Shown piece by piece: positions 10,620 through 22,737 of a stretch of 64,000 nucleotides of DNA. A program made the position numbers and the translations under genes. The stretch's first letter is position 1. Each line of letters opens with the position of its first letter. This stretch comes from Scleromitrula shiraiana (lineage: Eukaryota > Ascomycota > Leotiomycetes > Helotiales > Sclerotiniaceae). A model generated the notes under the pieces. It searched no databases. It had not been told where the DNA came from and worked only from the letters and a program-made list of their open reading frames with translations. The stretch lies in NCBI GenBank assembly GCA_028455995.1, contig JABELC010000010.1, positions 248,001 to 312,000 of the forward strand. Reading direction: 5' to 3'.

Positions 10620-12092
10620 ATGGCCTCGAGCCTCCTTCCTATTCCAGCTCCTCCAAGGACACCCACACCTCCAACTCCTATTCCGGAAGAATCGAATAGA
10701 GGTGTATTGGGAGGAGATGATAGTGGCACATCACAAACCGTGCACTCTTCCATTACATTTGACCCAAATGCACTGTCTCCTACATTTGCAAATCGATTTG
10801 GTTCAATGGCCTCCCCAATGTCCCCTCCTGCAAGTTTCTCGATTCCAACTCTCAGCAGCGACGGAATGATGAGTCTTCCACCTCCCAAGGGACCAACGAA
10901 TCCTTTCAATTTCCAAACTCAAACCATTAAAGATGCGCCAGTTGCCAAATCAGTATGCAATTGCTCTTCCTAGTATCTAATATACAATTTAGCTAATTAA
11001 TGAAATCAGAATATCGGGCAGCGTAGAGGCCATAGATACAAGCACAGTAGTGTATCCACTCAACATCAGATCTTTCTCGAACCACCCCCAAGAGCACCCC
11101 TCGCATTGCCCGCTTCCCTACCTATACCCACGTTCAAAGAAGCCTGGAAAAGCATGTCCAAAGAACAAACCACCCGAATAGCATGGTGTCTCTGTCACGC
11201 CCTAATATCCGCCTTCGTCCTCTACAGCGCTCAAGGATCCCTCGCCTTAACTGCCCTCTCCCACCTAATATTTTTCGATGCCGTCTCCGCCACCATCTGC
11301 GTCGTAGTCGATGTATTCTGCAATTTCGAAGTATGGAAGCGTTCGTCAATCCGACACCCATTTGGGCTCGAACGTGCAGAAGTCCTAGCCGGCTTCGCTA
11401 TGTCCGTTTTTCTCCTCTTCATGGGTTTCGATCTTATCTCGCACAATCTCAAACATGTATTAGAAGGATTGGGCCAGCATACACCGCATCATCCACATTC
11501 TCACCAACGAGTGAGTCCCGGCTCTGTGGATTCCGCCGCTGTTCTGTCAATAGTCGCAACCCTCGTATCGGCAATCGGACTTAAGAATCATGCTAGGATA
11601 GGAAAAGCAATGCGTTTCGCATACATATCATCATTACCATCACTTCTCTCCAATCCCTCGCATTTCCTAACCCTCAGCTGCAGCACCATCATGTTACTCC
11701 TCCCCCTCCTCACCATATCCCTCTACATCTGGCTCGACCGCCTTCTCTGCACCGTAATCGCTCTCTCCATGTTCCTCCTCGGAATCCGACTAGCCACCGC
11801 CCAAGGGCTCATGCTGCTGATGTCATACTCTGGAAACGGCGTCGCTGATGTCATGAAGGAAATTGAGTCGGAACCCGCAGTTTCAACGGTGGAGGAAGCA
11901 AGATTCTGGCAGGTTCATTATGGACTTTGTATGGCGAATTTGAAGTTGAGGGTTAGGGGTGATGAAGGGAGCGTGGCGAAGTTGAGAGAGAGGATTAGGA
12001 CGTTGATTCGGAATCGGTTGGGGGGTGGGTATGGGAAGGGTGGGGGGATGAAGTGGGAGGTTACGACTCAATTGGTTGTTGATGGGAAATAA
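10620..12092 (+). CDS. ZRG17: ZRG17-like cation diffusion facilitator (ER zinc transporter subunit)
   Basis: Exons 10620-10952 and 11010-12092 join in phase 0 (GTATGC donor, AAATCAG acceptor), giving 471 aa. The first ~150 residues are Pro/Ser-rich and cytosolic-looking. The CDF region follows: ARIAWCLCHALISAFVLYSA helix, SHLIFFDAVSATICVVVDVF, the RHPFGLERAEVLAGFAMSVF helix that carries the family's HPFGxxRAE signature, a His-rich loop (HTPHHPHSHQ), then further helices and a soluble C-terminal domain. ZRG17 works as a heteromer with MSC2/Cis4 to load zinc into the early secretory pathway. The second metal-binding HxxxD pair expected in a later helix is replaced here (IWLDRLLCT region), as known for ZRG17-type subunits. 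The symbol is by family resemblance. Confidence 0.82.
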
Positions 12093-12820
12093 AATTCTGG
12101 GGGAGGAACACTGCTTCGAAAGGATGAGATAGGACTTACATTCGATCAAGCTTGTGTTTTATATGATATTATGATTTTGACTTGGATGATCTGATGGGTT
12201 GGGATGGGATGGGGGATTTCTTATGAGCCACTTTTGTTCCTTATTTGTGGATATTTACTTGTATCTGGGAGTGTAGCAAAGGCGTTACTCGGGCCTTACC
12301 ATAGCGATTAGATAGGTATACAACGTATATAAAAGTCACGGAGTATATAGAGATACATTAATAATCATCTAGGCTTAAGATCGCATCACATGTAACTCAA
12401 ATCGTAATCATGAAAGGAGAATAAATATATTTTTGATATAGTATACCGAAATTCCGACACCATACCGCAATCAGTTTTGAGTAAGACGAACAGAATGATA
12501 TTCGCTCCAAATCTTCACCACGACCACTCCAACCTCCATCATAACTTCCACACCACACCAAAAAAGGAACGTACTACATAGCGTACTACATAGCAACATA
12601 TGCACCCTTTCTGTTCTTCTTCAATCCCTAACGCCATACGATACTTTATCGTTTCGAATCTCCGAACCATTCATCATCATCTCATATCATCTCATCATCA
12701 TAGTAATAATGAATGAAAGCAAATAAACAAGCGAGTAAGCAAGTATAAAGGGGGAAAAGGAAAAAGAAAATAACTCAAAAACTGATAAACTAACTATCCA
12801 ACCGCCAGTCCCGCAACAGA
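12093..12820. other. Intergenic between convergent ZRG17-like gene and MGM1
   Basis: This is the 3' flank of two convergent genes. A GGGATGGGATGGGG tract near 12200 and a 14-bp duplicated GTACTACATAGC motif near 12571-12594 are the only structures seen. No gene. Confidence 0.5.
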
Positions 12821-15800
12821 CTAAAACAAACTCCAACCCCCACTTCCAGAACCCCCCCTCCCATCACCTCTCTCCCTTGTTTCCACTCCCCTTCTTTCCT
12901 TCTTGCCCCCCTTCCCAGGCCTCAATCTCCTCCCCTCCGCCCCATTCCCCCCATTTTCCAAATCCCTCAACCCCCTCAACCCCTCCATCTTCCCCAACAC
13001 CAACTCCAACAACTCTTTCCGTCGAATAACCTCCAAATGTCTCTCCACCTTCTTATCCTCCCTCGCAAACTTCTCAACCTCTTCTCTCGTAAGACTTCTT
13101 CCCAATCTCTGATCCAATTCGCGAGGGAATTGATAGAAGAATTCGGAGAGGAGCTCAACGTTTAGGAAGAGCACGGCTGTGGAGGTTAGTTTGGTGGAGA
13201 CGACGTCGAGGAAGATTTCCGGGCAGTAGTATTTATTCTTTAAGGAAGCGCATTGGGTGGATTTTAGGGCGGTGAGGCGGAGTTTGAGGAGGGTGGTTCG
13301 GTCTCGGAGGAAGACAGCTTCGCGACCTAAGGTGGGTGGCGTTAGTATTTGTGCTTCGTTATAAAGAACACATCGATTGATAAGAGAATATTGGAATGAA
13401 AAAAATACCTTTTTGTAATAGAGCGGAACTAAATCCTCCAGCACCGCTAGCTCCATCACCATCTACGGCAACTTCACCCTTTCGTGCCTTGTCAACAAAG
13501 CTCATGACATCTCGTAGCTTCTTCCTTCCTCCCACATCTTTCTCTACGGCCTTTACCGCATCTTCGCAAGCCTTTAATTCATTCTTTAGGACAACAGTGA
13601 CGTTCTCCCGACCACGAGACCATTCACTATCTTCGACATCGATTTCGAATTTGTATGGCTTGATGCAATTCTCAACTTGGTCACTTGTGCTATAGAATCT
13701 TTCATTGAGAATTCCAGCTGCGGCATCAGTGATAGCTTGACGAGCAAATGGATGAGATGCAAATGTTGACTCGGCAATAAGACGATCAACATGAGATTGA
13801 AGGGCATTAGCTACGACTTGAGTGGCTAGACGACCAATACCTAGTTTGGTGAGAGCTGAAGTTGAAGCGTCGAGTTTACGGTGCCAAAATAAGGAATCGG
13901 GATCGGCAGTGGGAAGGTCAGCAAGTGTGTTGGGTTCTGGTAAAGCTGGAGAGAGATCGGGAACGGGTCTGTTCCAGTAGCGTGCGGCTAGGAGATCGAG
14001 AACCCGTTGATCAAGTTCTTCTTTGAGCATCTCACGGACTTGTGGTCTGCCGAATGTTTCGGCAAATTCTTTGAAGGAGTGCTTGAATGCGTCAAGACTT
14101 TCGGCAAGGTAGGATTCAGCTGACAAAGGACGATCGTTGTATTGCACCTTGAATTCATAAGTTGCTTCTTCAAGCTCTTGATGAATAGCATCACTGGTCG
14201 TTTGTAGGCTTGCTGACATGGTTTGCTCAAGGACGTGCATAAGTTTCTTCCTTAGAGTTGTGGTACCGACATTGAGTCCAGCTTCAGGACCATATTCGAG
14301 AGGATGAGAGGAAAAGAAAGCATGCTCATTCTTAGCAATAGCACGAGATATACTTCCACTGCCGGCTTTGAATAATGATCTTGTTTGTGACTGTGGTGGA
14401 ACTCGTGACACAACACCAACATAACCGAGTCTTAAGGGGTATTTTCGATCATTGAGTATCGCAACTCCTCTTTCGGCATCAACGAGATCCATTTTTGTCA
14501 CAACACCAATTGTTCTTTCACCTCGTGGATCAACTCTTCTACTTGCCCGAAGAGCCGTAGAATTAGCTAAATCCACATCGGCAGCGGAGATCGCTAGAAT
14601 AACATTGGGAGGCTGAATGTATTTATCACAGAGATCAGCGATCTTTTGCTTTAGTGCCAAAGGTTGGTTGGCTCCGGTGACCTGAATATATCCAGGCAAG
14701 TCAATGAGTGATAAATCTGGAACGTGAGGGGACGAAATCGTCAACTGAATTGGGTCATCGGAGACACATTCTGAGTCTGGTACAGCCAAGTTGAGTTCTG
14801 TCAAAGTTCTCTGAATGTGGGTGAAGTCCGTAATTTTACCCAGACCAAGAGCGGGGAATTCTCCATACTCTGCCTGAGAATCCGGGGTATTGACGAGGGT
14901 CAATTCGATGGGTCTTCGTGTAACCATGTTTGATCCTTTTGGTAAAAATTCATGTCCAACAATGGCCTCCAACACCGAACTTTTACCAGAAGATTGTGAT
15001 CCAATGACAACAATTGAAGGTAGAGTAAGAGCATTTGACTGCCCCACAGTCTGAAGAATACTCCTAATCTCAATCATTTTCTTGGTCAGAACCATCATTT
15101 GATCATCCCGAGCTACTTCGTCTCCTGATCTTGGGTCTTCTTCCGAATATTGATCATAACCGTATGCAGCAGCACTACCCGCAGCAACACCTGCTCCGAT
15201 CCTACTCTCTTTTGGTGGCTCTCTACCAGGTCCCCCACCCCCCTCCCTTTGTCTCCCTTCCCCTATTTCTTCATGGATTCGTAATATCTTTTGCATCCAG
15301 TCAGGCAGTTCAACTGACTCCTTTGTACTTTCCCAACCCTTTCGTGTTTGGCTTGCAATGTCTTTCGCTCCATCGAATATTCCACCTGCCATACCCGACA
15401 CAATCCCCGTGGTTTTGGAGAAGATGTCCGATACATAATTACCAGCCTCTATAAATGCTTAACGTCAGTAGTGCTCATAAATAGTCCTACTTGGGGGGAT
15501 AGAAAACTAACGTGTAGCCTGATATTGTATATATGCTAGACCGCTCACTGTCACTCCAGCAAATAGAGCCGGCAATCTTGCAAACTTGAGTAATAACCTA
15601 GGTAAGATCCGAACAAAGGAAGCATTTCGAACAGCTACAGCATTCGAGAACGGAGTATATCCGGCTGGCCATATCCTCTTTCTTGCAATCCGTACGGCAG
15701 AATCGGATCTGAGTAGACCACCAGCGGAAGAACCGGTGTAGTGATGGAAAAGTCGGGGTGTTTGTGAGTTAACTCTTTGCGCCACAGGCAAAAGCCGTGC

Positions 15801-15821
15801 TGATAGCAGCCTCCCACTCAT
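12821..15821 (-). CDS. MGM1: Mitochondrial inner-membrane dynamin-like GTPase Mgm1 (OPA1 family)
   Basis: Exons 15821-15512, 15448-13409 and 13326-12821 close in phase (951 aa). The N-terminus is an amphipathic presequence (MSGRLLSARLLPVAQRVN), followed by a TM helix (ALFAGVTVSGLAYIQY). A small-residue segment, GAGVAAGSAAAYGYDQY at about residue 190-205, resembles the region where the rhomboid Pcp1 cuts long Mgm1 to short Mgm1. The GTPase domain shows GSQSSGKSS near residue 255, TRRPIELTL, DLPG and TKMD. A dynamin middle region and GED follow; the last exon ends in a Gly/Lys-rich tail. The protein fuses inner mitochondrial membranes and shapes cristae. Length fits the family (about 900 aa). 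The extreme C-terminal tail is low complexity and unusual. Confidence 0.95.
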
Positions 15822-16474
15822 ATTGGGTAGACTTTTAACTTACAGCAATACTCCAGGATGTTCGAAAATCATGAAGGATTAAATTTATTGTATGATTTGT
15901 TTTGTTGTTCAACAAAATTTGGATCAATTAGAATTCACATGCTGCATTGCATGAATAATAAAGACCGATTAAAGTGGCATGCATAATAAATGTGGCTAGT
16001 AGTAATTGTGGCTTTGGGTAAGTAGCCTTGAGATTTATGTTGGTACAGCCTCGTCTTTCAATGTTGTGTTCAAGGGTTTCCCATAAATCGTCATCAGATA
16101 AAGAGTTACAAAAAATAAACATTTATTTACGTCCCTTTTTTATATTAATTTTTATATCCAATATATCTGGCTTCACCATTCCTTACTAACTTCATATTGA
16201 GACATTCTCTTACCATTTTTTCGAATCTCTCCTTTATAAAGTTATATGTCTCAGCGTCTATGAGAATTGCGCCATACCGATAATTCTCTCCCTTCAGCCT
16301 CGTCATTCCTTCAAATCGAGAATATCATCAAACATTGAGCACTCAGTACATCTTATGATCTCACAGATATAAAACGAATATCGCACATTGTTCAAAGATC
16401 AATCAAACACTCATCTAAATATTTAAAGATTTCGAATCTTGGTCTGGCAATCCTTACGTTTAACAACCTACAAG
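15822..16474. other. Divergent promoter region of MGM1 and DUG3
   Basis: The two genes start on opposite strands. The stretch is AT-rich; a frame at 15928-16122 has no domain. Nothing else is recognised. Confidence 0.5.
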
Positions 16475-18391
16475 ATGTGTCGCTTTCTGGTGAGTCAACC
16501 CAACTTCCGGTCGCAATTGATAAATTCTAATAAATTCTAATAAATTCAAGGTCTATAAAGGCTCAGATGCTATTTTGTTATCGAAGCTCATCCTTGAGCC
16601 TACTCATTCTATTCTAAATCAATCATTTGATTCGCGTCTTCGTCTGGATATGAGAAGACCTCATAACGGTTGGCAGACTCATAACACTCTTTATTATTAT
16701 CCGGCTGACTTGCATAGGTGATGGATTCGGCATTGGGTACTATACAGATCCCAAACTTGGCCCTGAGCCATGTATATTCACATCTACGACACCCGCTTGG
16801 AATTGTATCAATCTTCAAAGAATAGCTTCGAAAACCGCCTCACCGCTGATTTTTGCGCATGTACGAGCTACAACCGAAGGCTCTCTTAGTGACGATAACT
16901 GCCATCCATTTTCCCACGGTAGTCTAATATGGATGCATAATGGCGGACTAGGCGGTTGGAAACATATAAAACGACGACTGGGAGAACAGTTGGCAGATAA
17001 ATGGTACCTAGGTGTACAGGGAGGAACAGATAGCGAGTGGGCATTCGCCTTGTATCTGAATACACTCGAACGAATGGGTCACAATCCAAGTGCACCTCCA
17101 CCGGGAGGCTTTGGTCCGACGGTTTTGCGCCACGCTATGCTTGCTACTATCAAGCAGATCAATGATTTCATTGCTGCTATTCCAGAAAGCGTTATCGAAG
17201 AAGAGAATCTCGATATACGAAGTTTACTTAATTTTGCCATTGCGGATGGCCATAGTGTTGTCTGTACTCGTTATGTTAGTAGCAAAACGGATGAAGCAGC
17301 TAGTCTCTATTATTCGTCTGGTACTACATGGGAAGATAAGAGTAACAAGGGCGAATATCAAATGGACCGTCGAGATAAGGGTGCCGATATCGTTCTTGTT
17401 GCAAGTGAACCTCTAACATTCGAAAGAGGTAATTGTTCTCTTCTCTTTATATTTGATTTCCTATTTTTTTCTTGGGGGACGAGCATTAAGCGAAGTTTCA
17501 GTGCAAGTGCATCTGTAACCCATCAACACATCACATGAAATCCAAACAAACAGATGGCTTAATGAAGATTGGAGTAGTGATCAATCTGTTAGGCCGCTAG
17601 TGCTTTTCGAAAATGGCGCCCAATAAGCTGATACATACTCTGCATATCGCTTGATACGCGAAGCAGTGATTTCTTAAACGTTGCATATCTGCAAATTGGC
17701 GAGACGGACTTATTTTCTTAGCTGTTCGGACATGTCCTAGCTTCCTTTCTCAACTTTTCAATGTTGCAAATCTACCGATTCGCGAGGTTCGCGTATCTTC
17801 TTCGCTTTTCCTAGTCCATTGAATCATCCGAGCATATCACTAACCACCATTCCAACCACAGAAAGCTGGGTGACCGTGCCAACCAACTCAATCCTAACAA
17901 TCCACAAACAAACTGTCATGGTCCATCCAATCATTGATGAATATTACAATCACAACCCATATCACTCTCGCTCTTCCCAATTCGTCACAGACAAAGGTCT
18001 CATCACCAACGAAAAAACAGCAGGCACCGGTACCTCTCCAGCTACTACTCCAGCTCCAGCGAAAGCTACAACTGCTTCATTATTACACCAATCGTTAGCA
18101 AATACCCTCCCTTTCACTACCGCTGCCTCAGCTATGATATCCCCACAAGAAAATTACAACCCAAATCATCGTCCTATAATCTCTACATCACCACCCAAAT
18201 CAACACAACAAACCAACACGAAGAAAAAGCGTGCTGCGGCTCCCGTTCCATATCCAGTCTTAGTTCAACCTCCTACTACGAATGTGGGCGAACAAGGTGT
18301 TGATTTTGTGGAAACTCCTATTCCTGATACACCTGATATGAGATGTGATCAGAGAAATAAAATCGCACAATATTTTCCCGAATTAAGTTGA
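16475..18391 (+). CDS. DUG3: Glutamine amidotransferase-type glutathione-degradation protein Dug3
   Basis: Four exons close in phase: 16475-16489, 16551-16668, 16718-17428 and 17862-18391 (457 aa). Exon 1 encodes only MCRFL; Cys2 is the class II (Ntn) amidotransferase nucleophile after Met removal. Conserved pieces follow: NGDGFGIGYYTDP, APLIFAHVRATTEG-like SPLIFAHVRATTEGS, NCHPFSHGSLIWMHNGG, GTDSEWAFALYLN, and, after the last intron, ESWVTVPTNSILTIHKQTV. Dug3 forms the cytosolic Dug2-Dug3 complex that removes the gamma-glutamyl group of glutathione, with Dug1 finishing the dipeptide. The C-terminal ~100 residues are Thr/Pro-rich and poorly conserved. The third intron is 433 nt, long for this window. 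Confidence 0.92.
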
Positions 18392-19174
18392 TTAGAAGGT
18401 GGATTTTTATGGTAGATTAAGGCTTAGATTTCTTTTCGCATTTTAGTCATGCATCGTTCCAATTAGAAAAATGGGGAATGTTTGGAGTGAATGTCGGGCG
18501 TTGATGATTAGATGGTTGATGGAATGGTTTCTAGTATCTTGGTGGATGTTTATTCATCTATTGATATATCCAGAGATGAATGTTAAGGCGTTTCTTTTTC
18601 ACTGCTAGATATATGATTCCCCATGACTAGTTACATCAATATACGTTTTCTTTGCAACTCCATGTTGAAAGTATGGTAGTTTATTGCTTATTTGGTGCTC
18701 AATATGATATGGTATATATCGTGGTGTATGTGCTGTATATATTTGTTTATATACATGTGGATATGGCATGATTAGTAGAAAGAAGGGAAGTCCCTGGTGC
18801 ATAATTCATTGTCAGCTAATATCCAAATCCTAAGCATGGCCTCTTAATTATCATTGCGTCTCAAAAGTCCCCATCCATTCTTAAGATTTCTACTTTATCT
18901 AAGCATTCCTCTCTGAATAGTGCATGGCTCCAATGGGAATAACAACGACAAAAATCAATAGGAAAATCGAGAAGAGCAATTGCAAGAGATCGAAGTCTAT
19001 TAATATATCGCTAGACCAAAAACAATTAAAACTAAGCAGGTCAAGAACCATTACTACCCGCTGCGCTAGTACTGTACATACAGCCAACACCCTCATTATC
19101 CAAACGTGGCGATCAAAACCTCACAACACCATCCGTCCATTTCATCTTTTCATCACCGAATTCACCTAGTATGA
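18392..19174. other. Intergenic between convergent genes
   Basis: 3' flank of DUG3 and of the small Cys-rich gene. Frames at 18605-18802, 18899-19096 and 18924-19169 look random. No repeat or RNA gene seen. Confidence 0.5.
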
Positions 19175-19709
19175 TTATATACTAGCCCTCCTATTATTTT
19201 CCCTTGGCATCTCCCTCGTCTGCCCAAAAAGAGGATACCACTCCCTCTTCCTCGTGTGCAAATCCCCCTCCCCAAGCACCACACCCCTCTCCCTCAACTT
19301 CTCATCCCACTCCGCTATAACCTCCATACACTCTCTCTCCTTCCTCTGAAACTCAAACTTCTCTCTTATCAAACGCATCCTGTCCTTCTCCATATTCCAC
19401 GGTTTCACACTATCGGTCGGTTGATCCATTAGGTGATCCCAGTGTTTACTTACGCTGTTTGCGTATGTCTTTTCCTCCCTTCGACGACATGAGTTACAGC
19501 GGAGGTCAGGCCCGTAGGAGAAATGGAGGGCTTCGGACCTAGAGGGGGAACAGGGGGGAGTTTCGGCACTGGAGTCGGGGTCTTGTGTGCAGCCGAGAAC
19601 CAAGATTGCTGGGGTAGGAGTTAGTTGTTGATAGGGGAGAGGAGATGAGTTGAGAATGCGTACTTCTATGTTCACAACAACCATATGTGCAAATTATCGA
19701 GTGGCACAT
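19175..19709 (-). CDS. Small protein with Cys-rich N-terminal motif
   Basis: Exon 1 is 19709-19664 and exon 2 is 19608-19175, joined in phase 1 (GTACGC donor, CCCCAG acceptor), giving 159 aa. The N-terminus reads MCHSIICTYGCCEHR, then LGCTQDP, and about 45 residues on DLRCNSCRRREEKT: eight or so Cys arranged as C-x5-C-x3-CC...C...C...CxxC, plausibly a zinc-binding fold. The rest is a charged helix (REKFEFQRKERECMEVIAEW) and a basic tail. There is no signal peptide. I do not recognise a named family, but the Cys layout recurs in the genes at 21205 and 31335. The initiating ATG was set by the spliced Cys motif; a start at 19684 in the intron-reading frame would lose it. Confidence 0.65.
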
Positions 19710-21204
19710 TGTGAGAAGGAAAGAAAACGGCTAAAGAGAGAAGTAATTGAGATAGAATAAGCTGATGATATTTAATTTGAATGATAACTATAGTGAGTAA
19801 GGAGTTATGTATTATCCAAGGAACAGTGATGGATCAAGATTTGAGGAATATTGAGGAAAATAAACGCTGAGGAGGAAAGAAAGGGAGAGAGTTTGCTAGA
19901 TTGAAAGCATCGTTTTAAACTTACAGGCTTACTTCTTCATGGCCAGTTACTTAGCTCTGTTCATCATCAGTTGTCGTTGCCCAATTCGCCTACCCTTGAG
20001 CACAAGATCGTTAGTCAAGCAGGTATAGATGCAATTTCGACAATTGAAGGATTTTCTCCTGTTGGTGAAGACTTCTATCACTTGATTTTTGATGACCGGA
20101 TTTGAATGCATCAACCAAGAAGAAATACAGCATGATTGTTAATATATTAGTGAACCAATGATGGCTTTTCGGATTTCTGAAGGTTCAATGATTAATTGAA
20201 CCTTAAGTTTGATGTAATTACACTTCACTCACACGTCCACGATCGTTCCTTCCTTACTTTTTATACTCTCAAACTAGATTTCCTTGCCTCAACTCAAAGA
20301 TAAAATATGATCATGGTAGCGAACGACTCCATGAATTATTATTTATATCTTCCATGATGATTCGATTTTGACCTTAGTGTTCAGTTTTAGTCTTGTTATT
20401 TGACGTCTCCTTTATAGCCGAATATCTCCACACTACAAAATAATTAACAAACCCCAATTATATCACCCGGAATACATTTTAAGAAGACAATGGAAATATT
20501 TAATCATATGATTTAGTAAGTAAAGTCCTTGCGACCTATCGAAGAGAAAAGACCGAGGGCTCTGAAGATGATAAAGAGTTTTTGTCAAGTTAGCGTAGCT
20601 TGGAATTCTGAGCTGGATCAGCATATATAGATAATTGTATTCATACATTAGTAGATAGGAAGCTCTGCTTATATGCGACCATACATATTTTGGAAGAAAA
20701 AGGAGATCCCTCTTATTCTAGTCATCAGCCATCTCATGTCAACACCTATCTTAATGGTTGTAGATAACAGAGCATAATGATTAGCTGTATCTATCTTACC
20801 CCTGAGACACCTATCTCGACCAATTTTGAACACCTATGGAAGAGCCAGACACTTGCAAAACTAGTTTAAAACTGCCCAACAAAGGTACAATTGAACACTT
20901 TTAAACAACATTATCAAGATAAAGAAAGAGGAAGGAATAGAAAGACAAAGACAACTCCCGCTATTGTTGAAAAAGAATTCATCTCAAAGAAAGAATCTTA
21001 TAAACAAAGAATAATGTGAACATAGGGGATAACAATGCTATTGTCAGGAGTATATGATAGGGGAAGCGATCCCAGTATTTTCACCGATCATTATACAAAA
21101 CCCAGTTATATAAACACTAAAACTAATTATATAAAACGCCTACAAACACGACTCACCAATCTTGATTCTAGATCAGGTATTTAGAATAATCAGAATACGA
21201 CATC
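19710..21204. other. Intergenic, AT-rich, divergent between two Cys-motif genes
   Basis: This separates two genes read outward. A frame at 20463-20648 has no domain. The sequence near 20180-20215 holds a short inverted repeat around GGTTCAATGATTAATTGAACC. No gene supported. Confidence 0.5.
20182..20202. repeat. Short inverted repeat
   Basis: GGTTCAA and TTGAACC face each other around a 7-nt loop that is itself AT-rich. It could be a protein site, a transcript hairpin or chance; there is no other support for a role. Confidence 0.4.
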
Positions 21205-22737
21205 ATGTGTGTCGGAAGACTCGAACAATGCAGGCGCTGCAACCAGGGAACCTACCAATTCACAACACCCTGCCTCTTCTTCGGAACCCCGCATCGAACA
21301 CAAGCTCAACTCCAGCGCGTCCGCTCCTGTGCTTCCTGTCGCCGCGTCACCGACCGCTTGGTCGAACGACGCGTGAATCGACAACTCAGAGCTCAAGCTC
21401 AACATCCCATGTGTAAAGCACTCATTGAATTCCGAGACGGCTATCGACCCCTCCCGCTCACGGATACTGGAATCATGAGAAGATATGAATTTCTTTGGTC
21501 TGAAGGTAAGAGACTCCATCCCTTTGTTATTGGATCTTATACAACTGTTCATGATGATACTATTCGTCTTGCTAAGGAAAAGATGGTTGAACGGGCTAGG
21601 ACTATTCGAACCGCGCTCGAGGGAGTCGGTGATGTCTTGTTGCCCCAATCGCAGTGGGATAGCATCGATGGTTTGATCAATATGCCTTCTGTTTTTGAAG
21701 AATGCTTGAGACGTCAACGTCGTGCCGACGACTTGGAGGTCCCATTAAGAACCGAGGACATGGCATATAGATTCACGCGCGAGTACCGTGACTCCGAAGT
21801 AGAAGCTGCCATTCGCTGGATTGAGCAGGGAAAGATAAGAAACAAACCCCCACCAATCTTGTCTTTCGCCGATTGGTCTCGGGAGTTCTACAGCTGGGAT
21901 CAGGCTGTCCTTAGCTCTCCCGCTTCTATGGTGATCAGAGGTCAGTATGATAGCTATTTTAGATATCTTACCAATAACAATGCCCCAGCTGATACTATAT
22001 TCACTGCTCGTATGCTCTTGCTTCATTGTCATTTTGACGATGAAGCGGATTTCAACTGGTCACCTCCTTATTTGACTGGAGGAACCCCATCTCTTGACTT
22101 TGTGGATTGGATGGGGCAACCGGATAGCTTGACGGGAATTGACATGGATAGCCATAACCGATGGTACGACATCTTGGATGGGTACCGCGGTTATCTATCT
22201 GCCAACTTCCCTGCCGACGTTCTCGCCTCCTTCAACAATATGCGTGATGCCATTTCCCATGCTATGTATCGGACTCTGATTGCCGATCGTTGCAGGATAT
22301 CAGAGGAGTACGAGGAGCCGCCGGAGATGGAAGATCGCTGGGAGATAGATGAGGCACATCAACATGCCACTGAGATGAGGGAACTCGCAAATACACTTCC
22401 GTGGGATTTGGGGGTGAACTTGGTTGATGACTTGTGGGAGCAGACGATTGATCTCATGGAGAGAGCAATTGCTACCAGAGTGCCACTTTCTTTCGATGAG
22501 TGGCATACGGTTGATCTTCGGGATGATGAAGCGACCGAACTCATGCGGAGATATGGAGCCTGGTATGGACCTTCGCCGGGAGATGCTTCTTCTGTGTCTT
22601 CTGGTGAGGTTTCATCACCTGACAATGCGACTGAGGAGACGAGAGAGACGGAGGAGGCAGAGGAAGATGATCCAGAGGAGGAGGAGGAGCAGCAGCGAGA
22701 GGAGTACAGGAGTCACGATTGGCCTTTCTGGGACTAA
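21205..22737 (+). CDS. Conserved-looking protein with Cys-rich N-terminus and acidic tail
   Basis: A single exon of 510 aa. It begins MCVGRLEQCRRCNQGTYQ, then TTPCLFFG, then RSCASCRRVTDRLVERR: a C-x6-C-x2-C...C...CxxC arrangement like the neighbouring gene at 19175-19709, possibly zinc-binding. The middle (about residues 70-420) is predicted mostly helical and rich in Trp, Asp and Arg, with no domain I can name. The end is strongly acidic (EETRETEEAEEDDPEEEEEQ) and closes SHDWPFWD. No signal peptide or TM helix. The ATG at 21205 starts the Cys motif directly, which supports the start. A minus-strand frame at 21190-21717 overlaps the 5' part and is a shadow. Function unknown. Confidence 0.72.
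   Translation: MCVGRLEQCRRCNQGTYQFTTPCLFFGTPHRTQAQLQRVRSCASCRRVTDRLVERRVNRQLRAQAQHPMCKALIEFRDGYRPLPLTDTGIMRRYEFLWSEGKRLHPFVIGSYTTVHDDTIRLAKEKMVERARTIRTALEGVGDVLLPQSQWDSIDGLINMPSVFEECLRRQRRADDLEVPLRTEDMAYRFTREYRDSEVEAAIRWIEQGKIRNKPPPILSFADWSREFYSWDQAVLSSPASMVIRGQYDSYFRYLTNNNAPADTIFTARMLLLHCHFDDEADFNWSPPYLTGGTPSLDFVDWMGQPDSLTGIDMDSHNRWYDILDGYRGYLSANFPADVLASFNNMRDAISHAMYRTLIADRCRISEEYEEPPEMEDRWEIDEAHQHATEMRELANTLPWDLGVNLVDDLWEQTIDLMERAIATRVPLSFDEWHTVDLRDDEATELMRRYGAWYGPSPGDASSVSSGEVSSPDNATEETRETEEAEEDDPEEEEEQQREEYRSHDWPFWD

Noticed and set aside
11134..11584. Arg/Ser-rich frames on both strands across the ZRG17-like gene
   Set aside because: Out-of-frame shadows of the transmembrane coding sequence.
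21190..21717. 175-codon minus-strand frame overlapping the 510-aa gene
   Set aside because: No domain, and antisense to a plus-strand frame with a structured Cys motif at its start.
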